From Ureibacillus manganicus DSM 26584 (GTDB lineage Bacteria; Bacillota; Bacilli; Bacillales_A; Planococcaceae): a stretch of DNA of 64,000 nt. The notes below the pieces were generated by a model. It saw only the letters and a program-made list of their open reading frames with translations. It did not search any database and was not told the origin of the DNA. A program made the translations under genes and the position numbers. Position 1 is the first letter of the stretch, and every line of letters begins with the position of its first letter. Location: positions 186,001 through 250,000 of the forward strand of contig NZ_JPVN01000001.1 of the NCBI RefSeq assembly GCF_000772945.1. Reading direction: 5' to 3'. This document shows, in pieces, positions 38,045 to 48,096 of this stretch.

Positions 38045-38284
38045 TTAGTACTTGTATCGTGCCCAATAATAGAAAATCATAATGCCTGTAAACAATCCAA
38101 AAATAATGTACATAATAATAATTGGGTTCATCAAAATTGGATGTTCACGAACATTTTTACTAATAGGAGTATCCGAGGCTGTCGCTCTATGGGCTGTCCT
38201 TTTCATTACACCAACTGTCATATAATAGGATATTCCCACGATTATAACACCAGTAATAATGAGCGGTATTGTCCACATTCCCAT
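38045..38284 (-). CDS. Small two-helix membrane protein of unknown function
   Basis: A 79-residue protein with a helix at about 4-25, a polar loop rich in charged residues (KRTAHRATASDTPISKNVRE) and a second helix at about 51-71, ending RYKY. I do not recognise the family. The ATG at 38284 follows AAAGGAG by about 10 bases; the longer frame upstream lacks support. It is flanked by terminators on both sides, so it is transcribed alone. Confidence 0.7.
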   Translation of the reverse strand: MGMWTIPLIITGVIIVGISYYMTVGVMKRTAHRATASDTPISKNVREHPILMNPIIIMYIIFGLFTGIMIFYYWARYKY

Positions 38285-38377
38285 TTGTATCACTCTCCTT
38301 TTGATTTTATAAGTAGTATTCAACAGGAGTGATTTTTTATTCCGAACCCAAATTTAAAGGAAAACTTTCCATACTAA

Positions 38378-38401
38378 AAAGCCGACAGATTCTGCCGACT
38401 T
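38378..38401 (-). terminator. Terminator of the PAS-GGDEF-EAL gene
   Basis: On the minus strand AGTCGGCA pairs with TGTCGGCT (two G-U pairs), followed by TTTTTAG. Confidence 0.65.
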
Positions 38402-38410
38402 ACATTAGAA

Positions 38411-40426
38411 TTAATTTATTAAATATTCCTCAATAATTTGGTCAACTGGTAGTGGTTTATTGTATAAGTAACCTTGACCCTTTTGACAATTATGTTGTTT
38501 TAAGAACTGTTCTTGCAGTTTTTCTTCAACACCTTCAGCAACAACATCCATTCCAAGGTTTTGAGATAATGTAATGATTGCTTTTATAATTGCTTCATTT
38601 TTTTCATCTTTGCTAATATCTCTAATGAAGGACTGATCAATTTTAATAATATCAATAGGATATTTCTTTAAGTAACTTAAACTCGAATAGCCAGTACCAA
38701 AATCATCAACTGATACAAAGACACCAAGTTGTTTTAATTTAGTAAGGATTGTATGGGTTTCATTTACATTAACCATCGAACTTTCTGTAATTTCTAATTC
38801 TAAATATTTCGGCTCGATATTATATTTAGATAACAAATGTTCAATTTTCAACGCAAAGTTTTCCTCTTTAAATTGCTTAGGTGAAATATTTACTGCAATT
38901 CTTACCGGGCGGTACCCTTTTTTCTTCCATTGCTGCAAGTTTTTACACACTTGTTCTAATACCCAATCACCTATTTGGATAATTAAACCAGAACTTTCAG
39001 CAATTGATATAAATTGTGATGGTGGTACGTAACCAAATTTACGATTATTCCAACGTATTAATGCCTCAAAACTATCAATCATTTTTGTATGCAAATCAAT
39101 TTGTGGTTGTAGGTGAATGGATAATTCGTTAAATTCAATCGCTCGTTTTAAATGAGCTTCCATTAATACTTCATTAGGAAATGCTTGACTCATTTCACTT
39201 CTATAAAATCGATAGTGGAATCGTCCATTTTGCTTTGCATAATATACTGCTTGCTCTGCTTGGTGTAAAACCGATTCTAAGTCATTATTATGGCCAAAAG
39301 TACTAAGTGAAATTCCAATCGATGTAGTAATAAAATATTCTTGTTCATCTAGTATAAAAGGATCTTTGAAAGCTTGCAGTATTTTATTTGCTAAAGCTTC
39401 GATTTCATCTCTCGAATAATACCTAAGGATAAAAACAAATTCGTCACCATTATATCGATAAATTTCACAAAACTCATTTCGTAATTTTGCGAATCGTCTA
39501 CTCACCATTTTTAATAACAAATCAGAAGAATTCTTACCTAAGGATTCATTATATTTTTTAAATCGGTCTAAATCGGCAAGAACTAATGCGATGTTTAGCC
39601 CATCTTTGAAAGTGCTAATTTCTTCATTCCATTGTTCATTTAATGCTTTGCGATTTAATAGTCCTGTTAACTCATCCTGATAACTTATTAATTGGTATGG
39701 ACTGCCATCACCAATAAAGAATTCATTAATGGTTTTAAGAATAATATGAATACCGATTAATTGGTTGTTCCAATAGGTAGGAATAGTCATTATATTAAAT
39801 GACTCTTGAGTGAAATGTTCATGTTTTATGACCAATTTAGGCATCCCCATCGGGAAACCTTTTAAAGTATTTTTAATTAATATATTAAATTGCATATTGT
39901 ATTCGTCATCAATTATTTTAAATACATTTTGTCCAATAATTGATGAATTATCTTCAAACAGTTTTTCAGACGCAGCATTATTTGTATAAATAACTGTGCC
40001 ATCTAAATCTATTGTAATAATTGGATCTACATACTGCTCAACAAATAGTAAATGTTTGGCAGTAGCTTTATTTGTTTCTTGGCGGATTATAATTGAAAAA
40101 TATGGTATTTCTCCAATCATAATAGCTTGTACACAGATTGCATATGTTTGCTCATTTTCATTATGGATGAAGTACTCTACTTCACCTTCAGTTCGATTAA
40201 ATAACCTCTCATATTGATCCAAATCAATGAAATGGAAGAAATCTTTTGCAGGAATCTCTTTTTCAAAAGAGTGAATTGTCGTTGAAAGTGTTAGAGCTTT
40301 TGCGTTCATCATTTCAATTAATAAACTATCGTTGATTTTTTTGGCAAGAACAACAGCATCAAATGGATTTAGTTTAATAATTTCGCTATAAATTTGCTCA
40401 ACATTTTCTTGGTGTTTATGTGGCAT
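38411..40426 (-). CDS. PAS-GGDEF-EAL cyclic-di-GMP protein
   Basis: A 671-residue cytoplasmic protein: a degenerate N-terminal sensor region, a PAS domain (about 115-235), GGDEF (about 245-410) and EAL (about 425-665). The cyclase signature reads RYNGDEF, with N for the first G, and no RxxD inhibitory site is visible, so cyclase activity may be weak or regulatory. The phosphodiesterase half is intact: FEALIRW, ELEITESS, VDDFGTGYSSLSYLKKYPID, KIDQSFIRD and VVAEGVEE. Net c-di-GMP breakdown is likely. It lies 80 bases after ppk on the same strand and may be cotranscribed with ppx-ppk. Confidence 0.9.
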   Translation of the reverse strand: MPHKHQENVEQIYSEIIKLNPFDAVVLAKKINDSLLIEMMNAKALTLSTTIHSFEKEIPAKDFFHFIDLDQYERLFNRTEGEVEYFIHNENEQTYAICVQAIMIGEIPYFSIIIRQETNKATAKHLLFVEQYVDPIITIDLDGTVIYTNNAASEKLFEDNSSIIGQNVFKIIDDEYNMQFNILIKNTLKGFPMGMPKLVIKHEHFTQESFNIMTIPTYWNNQLIGIHIILKTINEFFIGDGSPYQLISYQDELTGLLNRKALNEQWNEEISTFKDGLNIALVLADLDRFKKYNESLGKNSSDLLLKMVSRRFAKLRNEFCEIYRYNGDEFVFILRYYSRDEIEALANKILQAFKDPFILDEQEYFITTSIGISLSTFGHNNDLESVLHQAEQAVYYAKQNGRFHYRFYRSEMSQAFPNEVLMEAHLKRAIEFNELSIHLQPQIDLHTKMIDSFEALIRWNNRKFGYVPPSQFISIAESSGLIIQIGDWVLEQVCKNLQQWKKKGYRPVRIAVNISPKQFKEENFALKIEHLLSKYNIEPKYLELEITESSMVNVNETHTILTKLKQLGVFVSVDDFGTGYSSLSYLKKYPIDIIKIDQSFIRDISKDEKNEAIIKAIITLSQNLGMDVVAEGVEEKLQEQFLKQHNCQKGQGYLYNKPLPVDQIIEEYLIN

Positions 40427-40505
40427 AGATTTTCCTCCAGTAACGGCGAATGAAAGCTTTTAGTAGATTTTTGGACGTAGAACTTAAAATTTTCACTATT
40501 TAATT

Positions 40506-42689
40506 CTAATCCTCGACTATAACTCTACTCATTGCTTCTTCTATAAACAATTCTTGACTATTAATAACAAGGCCATTTCGTTCATCTTTATAGTGATATT
40601 TACCTGTTGCATCTTGCACTCTGGCTTTCACATTATCCGATAGCTGAGTAAGTAAGATATTCATTAAGCGCTCTTTTGTTTCTTTTGCATATATAGGGAA
40701 TAATATCTCAACTCGTTTTACCATATTTCTCGTCATCATATCTGCGGAAGATAAGAAGACTTTTTCTTCACCATTATGGTGGAACCAATAAATTCTTGTA
40801 TGCTCTAAAAATCTTCCAACAATACTAGATACAGTAATACTTTCACTAATGCCTGGAATACCAGGACGTAGACAGCAAATACCACGAACTAGTAATTCAA
40901 TTTGCACTCCATTAATGGATGCCTCATACAGTTTCATTATAATATCTTTATCGGTTAAAGAATTCATTTTTAGACGAATATATCCATTTTTATATTTTTT
41001 ATGGCACTGAATTTCTTCATCAATTAATTTAATAAACTCATCTCTAATATCAAATGGAGAGACAACAAGGTGATTGAATTTAGGCTTTTCAGTATACCCA
41101 CTTAAATAATTAAAGAAGTTCGTTGCATCCATCCCGAATTCTTTATCTGTTGTTATGATTCCCATATCCGTATATGTTTTAGCCGTTGCATCATTGTAAT
41201 TTCCAGTTCCAAGGTGGACGAAACGTTCAATTCTTCCTTGGCTTCTACGAACAACAAGTGTAATTTTTGAATGGGTTTTTAAATTATTCATCCCATAAAT
41301 TACAAGACATCCTGCTTGTTCAAGTTCTTTTGCCCAATGAACATTATTTTCTTCATCAAAACGCGCCTTTAGTTCAACTAGTACAGTAACTTGTTTACCG
41401 TTCTCAGCAGCTTGCTTTAATGCTTGGATAATTGGTGAATTCCCACTCACTCGGTATAAAGTTTGTTTTATAGCGAGCACTGTCGGATCTATCGAAGCAT
41501 CAGCAACAAAATCAACTATCGGTTCAAAGGATTCATATGGATGATGGAAGAATATATCTTGCGTTAACGCTTTTTCGAAAATATCCTCATCCAATTGTAA
41601 ATCTTTTGGATGTTGTGGTATAAAGCTTTCATAAACCAAATGTTCACGACCAATAGATATCTTCTTCACAAAACCAAACAAAAAAGTAAGATCAAGTGGC
41701 CCATCAATTTTATAAACATCAGATTCTTCAATTTCAAATTCATCTAATAGATAATCCAGTACCTCGTCGCTCATTTCGCCATCTCTGACTTCCAAACGGC
41801 TTCCGACTCCCCATTTGCGTTTCTTTAATTCTTTTTCAATTTCAACGAGTAAGTCTTGAGCGCCTTCCTCATGAATTGTTAAGTCTGCATTTCTTGTTAA
41901 GCGGAAGGCTTGAGTAGATTTCACTCTATATCCATAAAATAATTGGTCAATATGGCTTGTTATGACATCTTCTAATAATACAAAGACTTTTTCTCCATCT
42001 TGACTAGGAACTTCAATAAAGCGGTTCAAAACTGATGGTACTTGCACAATAGCTACACGCTCACTATGCTCAATACCCGCACTGTGATCCTCAAGCATTA
42101 CTAATAAGTTTAGTGTCTTTCCTAATAATGTTGGAAATGGTCTATAGGCATCTACCGCTACTGGTGTTAATACTGGGAAGATTGTTTCCTCAAATAACTC
42201 AGCGATATATCTTTTTTGTTCATCGTTTAATGCTCTAAATTCCTTTAAAAATACATTTTCTTTTGGCAATAAATCAAAAATCAAATGTCGAAATACTTCC
42301 ATTTGTCTTTTTACGAGCTTTTGCGTACGTTCTGCAATTTTAGTTAATTGCTCTGTAGGTGTAAAACCAGCTTTGTTTTCTGGTTTATGGTAACCAGCAC
42401 GAACTTGATCTTGAAGACCTGCAACTCTGACCATGAAAAATTCATCTAAATTAGAACTAAAAATAGCAGTAAATTTTAATCGTTCTAATAATGGATTACT
42501 TTTATCTTCAGCTTCCTCTAAAACACGCTCATTAAATGCTAACCAACTTAGTTCACGATTATTATAATATTCAGGTTTTGCTATTTCGTTTAATATCTTT
42601 AGCGAGTGTTCCGAGTGATCATCATTATCTAAACTATCATCATAATCTTTACGTGTATCAATTGAACTTTTTTCAAGTTCCGTATTCAT
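40506..42689 (-). CDS. ppk: Polyphosphate kinase PPK1
   Basis: A 727-residue PPK1 that reversibly makes polyphosphate from ATP. The family N-terminus YYNNRELSWLAFNERVLEEA follows a 40-residue acidic extension. The autophosphorylated histidine is in NNLKTHSKITLVVRR, and FVHLGTGNYNDATAKTYTD and LVRGICCLRPGIPG belong to the active site. The ATG overlaps the ppx stop by 4 bases (ATGA), so translation is coupled. Confidence 0.95.
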   Translation of the reverse strand: MNTELEKSSIDTRKDYDDSLDNDDHSEHSLKILNEIAKPEYYNNRELSWLAFNERVLEEAEDKSNPLLERLKFTAIFSSNLDEFFMVRVAGLQDQVRAGYHKPENKAGFTPTEQLTKIAERTQKLVKRQMEVFRHLIFDLLPKENVFLKEFRALNDEQKRYIAELFEETIFPVLTPVAVDAYRPFPTLLGKTLNLLVMLEDHSAGIEHSERVAIVQVPSVLNRFIEVPSQDGEKVFVLLEDVITSHIDQLFYGYRVKSTQAFRLTRNADLTIHEEGAQDLLVEIEKELKKRKWGVGSRLEVRDGEMSDEVLDYLLDEFEIEESDVYKIDGPLDLTFLFGFVKKISIGREHLVYESFIPQHPKDLQLDEDIFEKALTQDIFFHHPYESFEPIVDFVADASIDPTVLAIKQTLYRVSGNSPIIQALKQAAENGKQVTVLVELKARFDEENNVHWAKELEQAGCLVIYGMNNLKTHSKITLVVRRSQGRIERFVHLGTGNYNDATAKTYTDMGIITTDKEFGMDATNFFNYLSGYTEKPKFNHLVVSPFDIRDEFIKLIDEEIQCHKKYKNGYIRLKMNSLTDKDIIMKLYEASINGVQIELLVRGICCLRPGIPGISESITVSSIVGRFLEHTRIYWFHHNGEEKVFLSSADMMTRNMVKRVEILFPIYAKETKERLMNILLTQLSDNVKARVQDATGKYHYKDERNGLVINSQELFIEEAMSRVIVED

Positions 42690-44233
42690 CGTTCTTGCAC
42701 CCTTTCAAAAGTAAATTGAATCGTTATCGGTTGTTTAAAAAGCCGCTCTAAATGCTTTTTTTGTCGTTCAGCTTGATATTTTTCTGTCCAAGCACTTTTT
42801 TCAGCAGTAATCTTTACAGTAATGCCATTTTCGTTTCGCTCTAATTGCAAATATTTTACAATATTACGTTTGGAAATATTTAAAGCATAGACAAATTTCA
42901 ATAATGCTCCATAGTCCTTAAGCTTTTTCATTTCTTCTTTAGAAATCCAAGACTCAAATGGAGTTGAAAAACGTCTAAAATAATCTCGATTTTTATAAGA
43001 CGCGAGTAAAGCCAATTTTACCCGATCTTTATGATTCAGTCCTTCAATGGATTGGTTCGTTATAATGTAAAACGTATGTTGACTAGCCGAATCAAGTTCA
43101 ATATATTCTCCAATTGAGTATATCTTCGCCGCTTTTCTAATCAATTCGTAATCATTAATGTTAAATTCTAATAAATTTAAATCACAGCTCTCCTGATATA
43201 ACTGGTTTGCTAATGAGATTAAGTTTTTAGATTCTTCTTCAGATCGACCATACTCAAAGGCAAGTCGCCTGGAGTTTTCCTCAAATACATTATACTTATC
43301 AAAGGCTCTTTCATTGTCTTGAAGTACGCGATGAATAATAACACCTTCACGCAATCCTTTTTTACTTACTTGAAAGGATTTCGTTCCCACAATATCCATT
43401 AGTACTAAAAATACATCCATTGCTACACCAATAATGTCCGCACGATCGGATGATAAGCCATCTAATTGTCTTAACTGCTCAAGACTCATTTTCCCAAGAT
43501 AATTATTTAAATTGTCTAACTCGTCTTTTGCAATTTCATAATGATGAACACCTGATATTGGGTAGTCAATACGATGCTGATGAATTTGCACAACATTTCT
43601 CGCGCTTCCACCAATTGCAACGATTGGATAATTTACATTTTGAATCCAAGGAATACTCTTAAATTGTTCCTTTATAAAATCCCGTAGTAATTTTCTTTCA
43701 GAATCATTAATTAAATCGCCACTTATAAAGTTTTGCTTTAGTGACACCGTCCCAAAAGGAAAACTAAATGATTTTTGAAGCTGTTTATCAATATATAATG
43801 TTATTTCAGTAGATCCTCCACCAATATCAATTGTTACTGCTGAAGGTGTCTCCATTGAATGGGCTACCGCCAAGAAACCAAAGTAAGCTTCCTCTTCTTC
43901 GGATAATAATTCGATTTTTATGCCGGTTTCTTTTTTCATTCTAGAAATGATTTGATTTTTATTTTTTGCTTGACGGATTGCAGCTGTCGCAACTGCTTTA
44001 ATATCCGTTACTTCATAGTCATCTATAATTTGTTTAAATGAGTTTAATGTATTTGTAAGTAACTGTATTCCTTCTTCAGACATCTTGCCATCTGATTCAA
44101 TATAGTTCCGCAATCTTGCAACTGTTTTTACATTCCCAAATTCACGTAACCCTTCATTCTTTTCGTATTTATAGAGTACAAGTCGAATTGTATTGGAGCC
44201 AATATCAATAATCGCAGTCTTAAGTCTTCTCAT
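42686..44233 (-). CDS. ppx: Exopolyphosphatase Ppx/GppA
   Basis: A 515-residue actin-fold phosphatase that releases phosphate from polyphosphate or hydrolyses pppGpp. The phosphate-binding loops are AIIDIGSNTIRLVLY near the start and VTIDIGGGSTEITLY near 135. A C-terminal HD-like helical region follows (from about 300). The ATG at 44233 is chosen because GAGAGAAGTG precedes it. It is the first gene of ppx-ppk; having synthesis and breakdown enzymes coupled suggests shared control of the polyphosphate pool. Confidence 0.92.
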   Translation of the reverse strand: MRRLKTAIIDIGSNTIRLVLYKYEKNEGLREFGNVKTVARLRNYIESDGKMSEEGIQLLTNTLNSFKQIIDDYEVTDIKAVATAAIRQAKNKNQIISRMKKETGIKIELLSEEEEAYFGFLAVAHSMETPSAVTIDIGGGSTEITLYIDKQLQKSFSFPFGTVSLKQNFISGDLINDSERKLLRDFIKEQFKSIPWIQNVNYPIVAIGGSARNVVQIHQHRIDYPISGVHHYEIAKDELDNLNNYLGKMSLEQLRQLDGLSSDRADIIGVAMDVFLVLMDIVGTKSFQVSKKGLREGVIIHRVLQDNERAFDKYNVFEENSRRLAFEYGRSEEESKNLISLANQLYQESCDLNLLEFNINDYELIRKAAKIYSIGEYIELDSASQHTFYIITNQSIEGLNHKDRVKLALLASYKNRDYFRRFSTPFESWISKEEMKKLKDYGALLKFVYALNISKRNIVKYLQLERNENGITVKITAEKSAWTEKYQAERQKKHLERLFKQPITIQFTFERVQER

Positions 44234-44407
44234 ACTTTCACTTCTCTCTTTTAACAAAATTTAATATGTATTTTAACTTATGAAGGGTGGACTAAAGCTT
44301 AATACATAAGAAATGGTTACTTATAGTCCAATGAAGCTAATTAGCCTGCGGTAAATCACTTTATGTATAGAATAGGGCAATTCTTTCCAAATTAAACTGG
44401 TAAAGAA

Positions 44408-44447
44408 CAAAAAGTCGGAAGCCTTAAAAGGTATCCGACTTTTTGTT
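44408..44447 (-). terminator. Terminator of cheV
   Basis: AAAAAGTCGGA pairs with TCCGACTTTTT around a 14-base loop, with T and A runs at the edges, between cheV and ppx. Confidence 0.85.
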
Positions 44448-44493
44448 CAATCCATATAAAATCTATCGACACCCAAATGTAGAAAAATTCATC

Positions 44494-45396
44494 TTATAAG
44501 ATAAGTTCATCTACTTTTAATATTAGCTCTGCTATTTCTGGTTTACTAATTTGAGCCTCTGCACCAACTTCAATCCCTTTATGTCTAAGATCGTCTGTGA
44601 TTAAACTTGAGAAAATAATGACTGGTAGTGCCTGCAAATCAGTATTTGTTTTTATTTTCTTTGTTAAGTGATGTCCGTCCATTTGTGGCATTTCAATATC
44701 TGTTACAACTAATTGGACTCTTTCTGTTATTTTAGAACCTGATGTTGTAATAGATTCTAAGTATTGATAGGCATCCTTACCGTTTTCAAAGAACTCTAAA
44801 TTTACATAACCAGCTTCATTGAACGTATCGTTTAATAATTTTCGGAGTAATGGTGAGTCCTCAGCAACGACAATACGTTTTTCAGAACGTTCACGTTTAC
44901 CTAATTTCTTAACTGAGTCGATATTAATACCAGAATTAGGATTGATATTCACCATAATTTTTTCAAAATCGAGCATTAAAATCATTTTGTTATTTTGTTT
45001 AATGACACCAATTACCTGAGATGATCCACCTTGATACATGTCTGAAGGTCTTTCTATATCTTCCCAAGAAATACGATGGATTTGCGTCACATTATCTACA
45101 TGAAACACAACTTTTTGTTTATTAAACTCAGCTACTATATATTTTTGTTCTGCACTATAATTCACATTTGGAATTCCTAATACTTTTAACATATCAACTA
45201 CAGGCAATACTTCACCGCGGAGTTGTACAATTCCTTCAACATGTGGATGTGCGTGAGGTATAAACGTCACAGGAATCGGTTGTATGATTTCTTTAACTTT
45301 TATGACATTAATTCCAAAATTATTATTTGCAACATGGAATTCAACGATTTCTAATTCATTTGTTCCGCTCTCTAGTAAAATTCCTTTTGGTTCCAC
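44494..45396 (-). CDS. cheV: Chemotaxis coupling protein CheV (CheW-REC)
   Basis: A 300-residue protein with a CheW domain (about 5-150, NFGINVIKVKEIIQPIPVTF, VEGIVQLRGEVLPVVDM) and a receiver domain (about 170-298) whose phosphorylated aspartate is in VVTDIEMPQMDG. It couples chemoreceptors to CheA and contributes to adaptation, and implies that the host is motile. The GTG at 45396 follows AAAGGGG by 9-10 bases and matches the usual length; the TTG at 45432 lacks a site. It is a single gene. Confidence 0.92.
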   Translation of the reverse strand: MEPKGILLESGTNELEIVEFHVANNNFGINVIKVKEIIQPIPVTFIPHAHPHVEGIVQLRGEVLPVVDMLKVLGIPNVNYSAEQKYIVAEFNKQKVVFHVDNVTQIHRISWEDIERPSDMYQGGSSQVIGVIKQNNKMILMLDFEKIMVNINPNSGINIDSVKKLGKRERSEKRIVVAEDSPLLRKLLNDTFNEAGYVNLEFFENGKDAYQYLESITTSGSKITERVQLVVTDIEMPQMDGHHLTKKIKTNTDLQALPVIIFSSLITDDLRHKGIEVGAEAQISKPEIAELILKVDELIL

Positions 45397-45471
45397 AGGC
45401 GAGTGCCCCTTTCTTAATAATACCTTGGACAATTATTATACCTAAATTGTATCATAGGCTAATATTTTCTC

Positions 45472-46794
45472 CTACAAGCTATTTTCATTACTTTTAACCT
45501 GTAAGTGAACAATTAGACCAATAATTGTCATAATTATTAGTGAACCAAAAGCTATTCGACTCGCTAGTGCTCCATATTCCGCAAGAGTAAGCGTAATCGT
45601 TCCGTAAATCGCTGGTCCTATTATTGCTGACACCTTACCTGAGAAAGCGAACAAACCAAAGAATTGCCCCCGTTTATCATCAGGTGTCATTTCAACAATT
45701 AACGTTCTAGAAGTAACCCACATGGACCCTAAAGAGACACCAAACATACTACCAGCAATCCAAAACATCCATTTTGCATTTGCAAAAACACCAATTGTTA
45801 GCGCAATAATCATGATCACTGCAACGATTGAAACGGATCTTCTAGCCCCAATTGATTTTGCAATGTAACCAAATATGAATGAACCTATCACAGAAGCTAC
45901 CGTACTTACTAAATACAGAATGATAAATTCGCCTGAAGTAAATCCGACGATTGCTGTTGCATATACTGTCATCATTGCAATGGTAGTTGCAATAGCATCG
46001 TTTAAGAAAAAATAAGCAATCATAAATATGAAAATAGGTTTGTAGGTTTTCATATCTTTAAAGGTCTTAAATATTTCTTTATAGCCATCAAAAAATCCAA
46101 TTTTTTTACGTTCACTCTTTGGGACTGGATTATCTTTATTTATAAAAAATAATGGCAGTGAGAAAAGTAAAAACAAAATAGCAGTAGGAATAAATGCACG
46201 ATGATAGTTTCCATCAGCCACGATTAAATAAACTAATAATCCAACGATTGTTCCTAAATATCCTAATGCAACGCCAAATCCTGAAATTAATGGCATCTCT
46301 TTTTTTGTACCGAGATCTCCCATCATGGAATCATAAAATACTAAACTTGAATTATAGAAGAACTTCGCAATAACAAAACTAATAACAACTAGTAAAAAAC
46401 TTAGTGGAATTCCGCCTACTAAAATATTATTATCAATTTCTGCAAGAATCCCCATTAAGAATGTAAAGAAAATTGAACAAGAAGCAAACCATACAATAAA
46501 CCGTTTTTTGTAACCTGTTTGGTCAATCCAAACGCCAAATAACGGGGAAAACAAAACAATGAAGAAGCTGGCTACTGCATTCGCATAGGATATAAACGTA
46601 CTCGCCACTTGTTGCATTACTTCATTTGTTCCTAATACTTCATTCGTATAAAATGGAAAAAATACGGTTGTAATGTTAGACGAAAAGATTGTGTTTGCAA
46701 AATCATAAAAAGCCCACGACAATATCGGTAACGACATATACAATGCCAATTGACTTCGTTCACCTGGCATACCTTTTTTAAAAGATTTCCCCAA
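45472..46794 (-). CDS. UMF1/Atg22-family MFS transporter
   Basis: A 440-residue protein with about 12 membrane helices. The N-terminal LSWAFYDFANTIFSSNITTV is diagnostic for the UMF1 family (related to Atg22 vacuolar effluxers), and FYNSSLVFYDSMMGDLGTK lies in the middle. The substrates of bacterial members are unknown, perhaps amino acids. The TTG at 46794 follows GAGGAG by about 9 bases. It lies 69 bases after the ykwC gene on the same strand. Confidence 0.87.
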   Translation of the reverse strand: MGKSFKKGMPGERSQLALYMSLPILSWAFYDFANTIFSSNITTVFFPFYTNEVLGTNEVMQQVASTFISYANAVASFFIVLFSPLFGVWIDQTGYKKRFIVWFASCSIFFTFLMGILAEIDNNILVGGIPLSFLLVVISFVIAKFFYNSSLVFYDSMMGDLGTKKEMPLISGFGVALGYLGTIVGLLVYLIVADGNYHRAFIPTAILFLLFSLPLFFINKDNPVPKSERKKIGFFDGYKEIFKTFKDMKTYKPIFIFMIAYFFLNDAIATTIAMMTVYATAIVGFTSGEFIILYLVSTVASVIGSFIFGYIAKSIGARRSVSIVAVIMIIALTIGVFANAKWMFWIAGSMFGVSLGSMWVTSRTLIVEMTPDDKRGQFFGLFAFSGKVSAIIGPAIYGTITLTLAEYGALASRIAFGSLIIMTIIGLIVHLQVKSNENSL

Positions 46795-46863
46795 TTGTTT
46801 TCGCTCCTCGGTTTATGACTTACTATCATTCTATGAGTGCACAGTTCAATTCAGTTGTAAGTA

Positions 46864-47736
46864 TTAGTCTATATAGTACTTAATTAAGCCTTGCGTACCA
46901 TAATCACCAAACCCTCGTTCTAATAGAGTGTTATATAATTCCTTAGAAAGTTTAACTCCTGGTAGATTAAGATCCATTCTTTCTGCTTCATCGATTGCAA
47001 TTTTCATATCTTTAATAAAATGCTTTATATAGAATCCCGGATCATAATTGCCATTAAGCATTTTCGGTCCTAAATTGGATAATGACCAAGAACCTGCCGC
47101 TCCAGTAGATATAGATTGCATTACTTTGTCCAAATCAAGTCCAGCTTTTAGTCCATATGAAATCGCTTCACAAACACCTATCATATTTGTAGCAATTAAT
47201 AGCTGGTTACACATTTTTGTATGCTGACCGCTACCTGCTTCTCCTTGATACACTATGTTCGAACCAAAGTTTTCTAATACCGGCAGAAGTTTATCAAAAG
47301 CTTCTTGATCGCCTCCAACCATGATGGATAAAGTTCCATTCTGTGCCCCAATATCCCCACCTGACACAGGTGCATCTAAAGATGAAATCCCCTTTTCCAT
47401 TGCCAGTGCATAAATTTTCTTAGCTAGAGTTGGTTCTGATGTTGTCATATCAACAACAATTGCTCCTTGTTTTGCAACTTGCAAAATACCATTTTCACCA
47501 CAATATACATCTTCGACATCCTGTGGAAAGCCTACCATTGTAAATACGATATCCGCCTCTTTAGATGCTTCTGCTGGTGTTTGTGCCCATTTCGCACCTA
47601 GGTCGATTAAACTTTGAGCTTTTTCCTTTGTCCGTGTATAAACCGTTACATCATATTGTGAGGCTAGCAAATGTTTTACAATACTAGCTCCCATCACACC
47701 TGTCCCGATAAAACCTATTTTCTCTTTTTGTAACAT
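46864..47736 (-). CDS. ykwC: Beta-hydroxyacid dehydrogenase YkwC-like
   Basis: A 290-residue NAD(P)-dependent enzyme of the 3-hydroxyisobutyrate/tartronate semialdehyde reductase family. The cofactor loop is GFIGTGVMGASIVKHLL, the substrate loop DAPVSGGDIGAQNGTLSIMV, and the catalytic lysine is in GSGQHTKMCNQ. Similarity and size agree with B. subtilis YkwC. The exact substrate is unknown. The start follows GGGGTGAAAG. Confidence 0.87.
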   Translation of the reverse strand: MLQKEKIGFIGTGVMGASIVKHLLASQYDVTVYTRTKEKAQSLIDLGAKWAQTPAEASKEADIVFTMVGFPQDVEDVYCGENGILQVAKQGAIVVDMTTSEPTLAKKIYALAMEKGISSLDAPVSGGDIGAQNGTLSIMVGGDQEAFDKLLPVLENFGSNIVYQGEAGSGQHTKMCNQLLIATNMIGVCEAISYGLKAGLDLDKVMQSISTGAAGSWSLSNLGPKMLNGNYDPGFYIKHFIKDMKIAIDEAERMDLNLPGVKLSKELYNTLLERGFGDYGTQGLIKYYID

Positions 47737-47828
47737 ACTTTCACCCCAAATAAATTCGTTATGCTAGTATTTTAGCAAATAATAGTGGCCTTGTTATATA
47801 TTTCAAAAAATTTACTCGAATTTTACAA

Positions 47829-47905
47829 AGTGGGCGTCTGAAAAGTCCTTTTGAGACGACCGCTTTGCGCCGAGGATGGTGACATCTTGATGTGACCACC
47901 GCAGA
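47829..47905. repeat. Short GC-rich palindromic remnant
   Basis: CGTCTGAAAAG and CTTTTGAGACG form an imperfect hairpin near 47834-47858, and GGTGACATC/GATGTGACC a second one near 47876-47895. Both are GC-rich against an AT-rich background. They resemble the larger hairpin islands at 17340 and 20877. Otherwise the 360 bases between ykwC and the Spo0E-like gene contain only the terminator below. Confidence 0.55.
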
Positions 47906-47971
47906 AGCATAAATTTTAGATGGTAATTGTTAATAAGGAAAAATGGGGGACTGATAAAATTTTTGAGTAAC

Positions 47972-48013
47972 AAAACAAAAAAAAGAGAGCTGAAAACCAA
48001 AGTTTTCAACTCT
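47972..48013 (-). terminator. Terminator of the Spo0E-like gene
   Basis: On the minus strand GAGTTGAAAAC pairs with GTTTTCAGCTC (one G-U pair) and is followed by TCTTTTTTTTG, about 85 bases after the stop codon. Confidence 0.85.
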
Positions 48014-48096
48014 TAAAGGGGGAAATGAGAATGTTGCTGTGTTCAATTATAATATAGCCAAAAAAATATTTATTAAACATATAAATAAAAGTTTTT

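Noticed and set aside
37997-38332. 111-codon plus frame antisense to the small membrane protein gene
   Set aside because: It is the shadow of a minus-strand gene that has its own ribosome binding site and terminator.
47812-48009. 65-codon minus frame
   Set aside because: Its start lies in the terminator hairpin of the Spo0E-like gene and there is no ribosome binding site.
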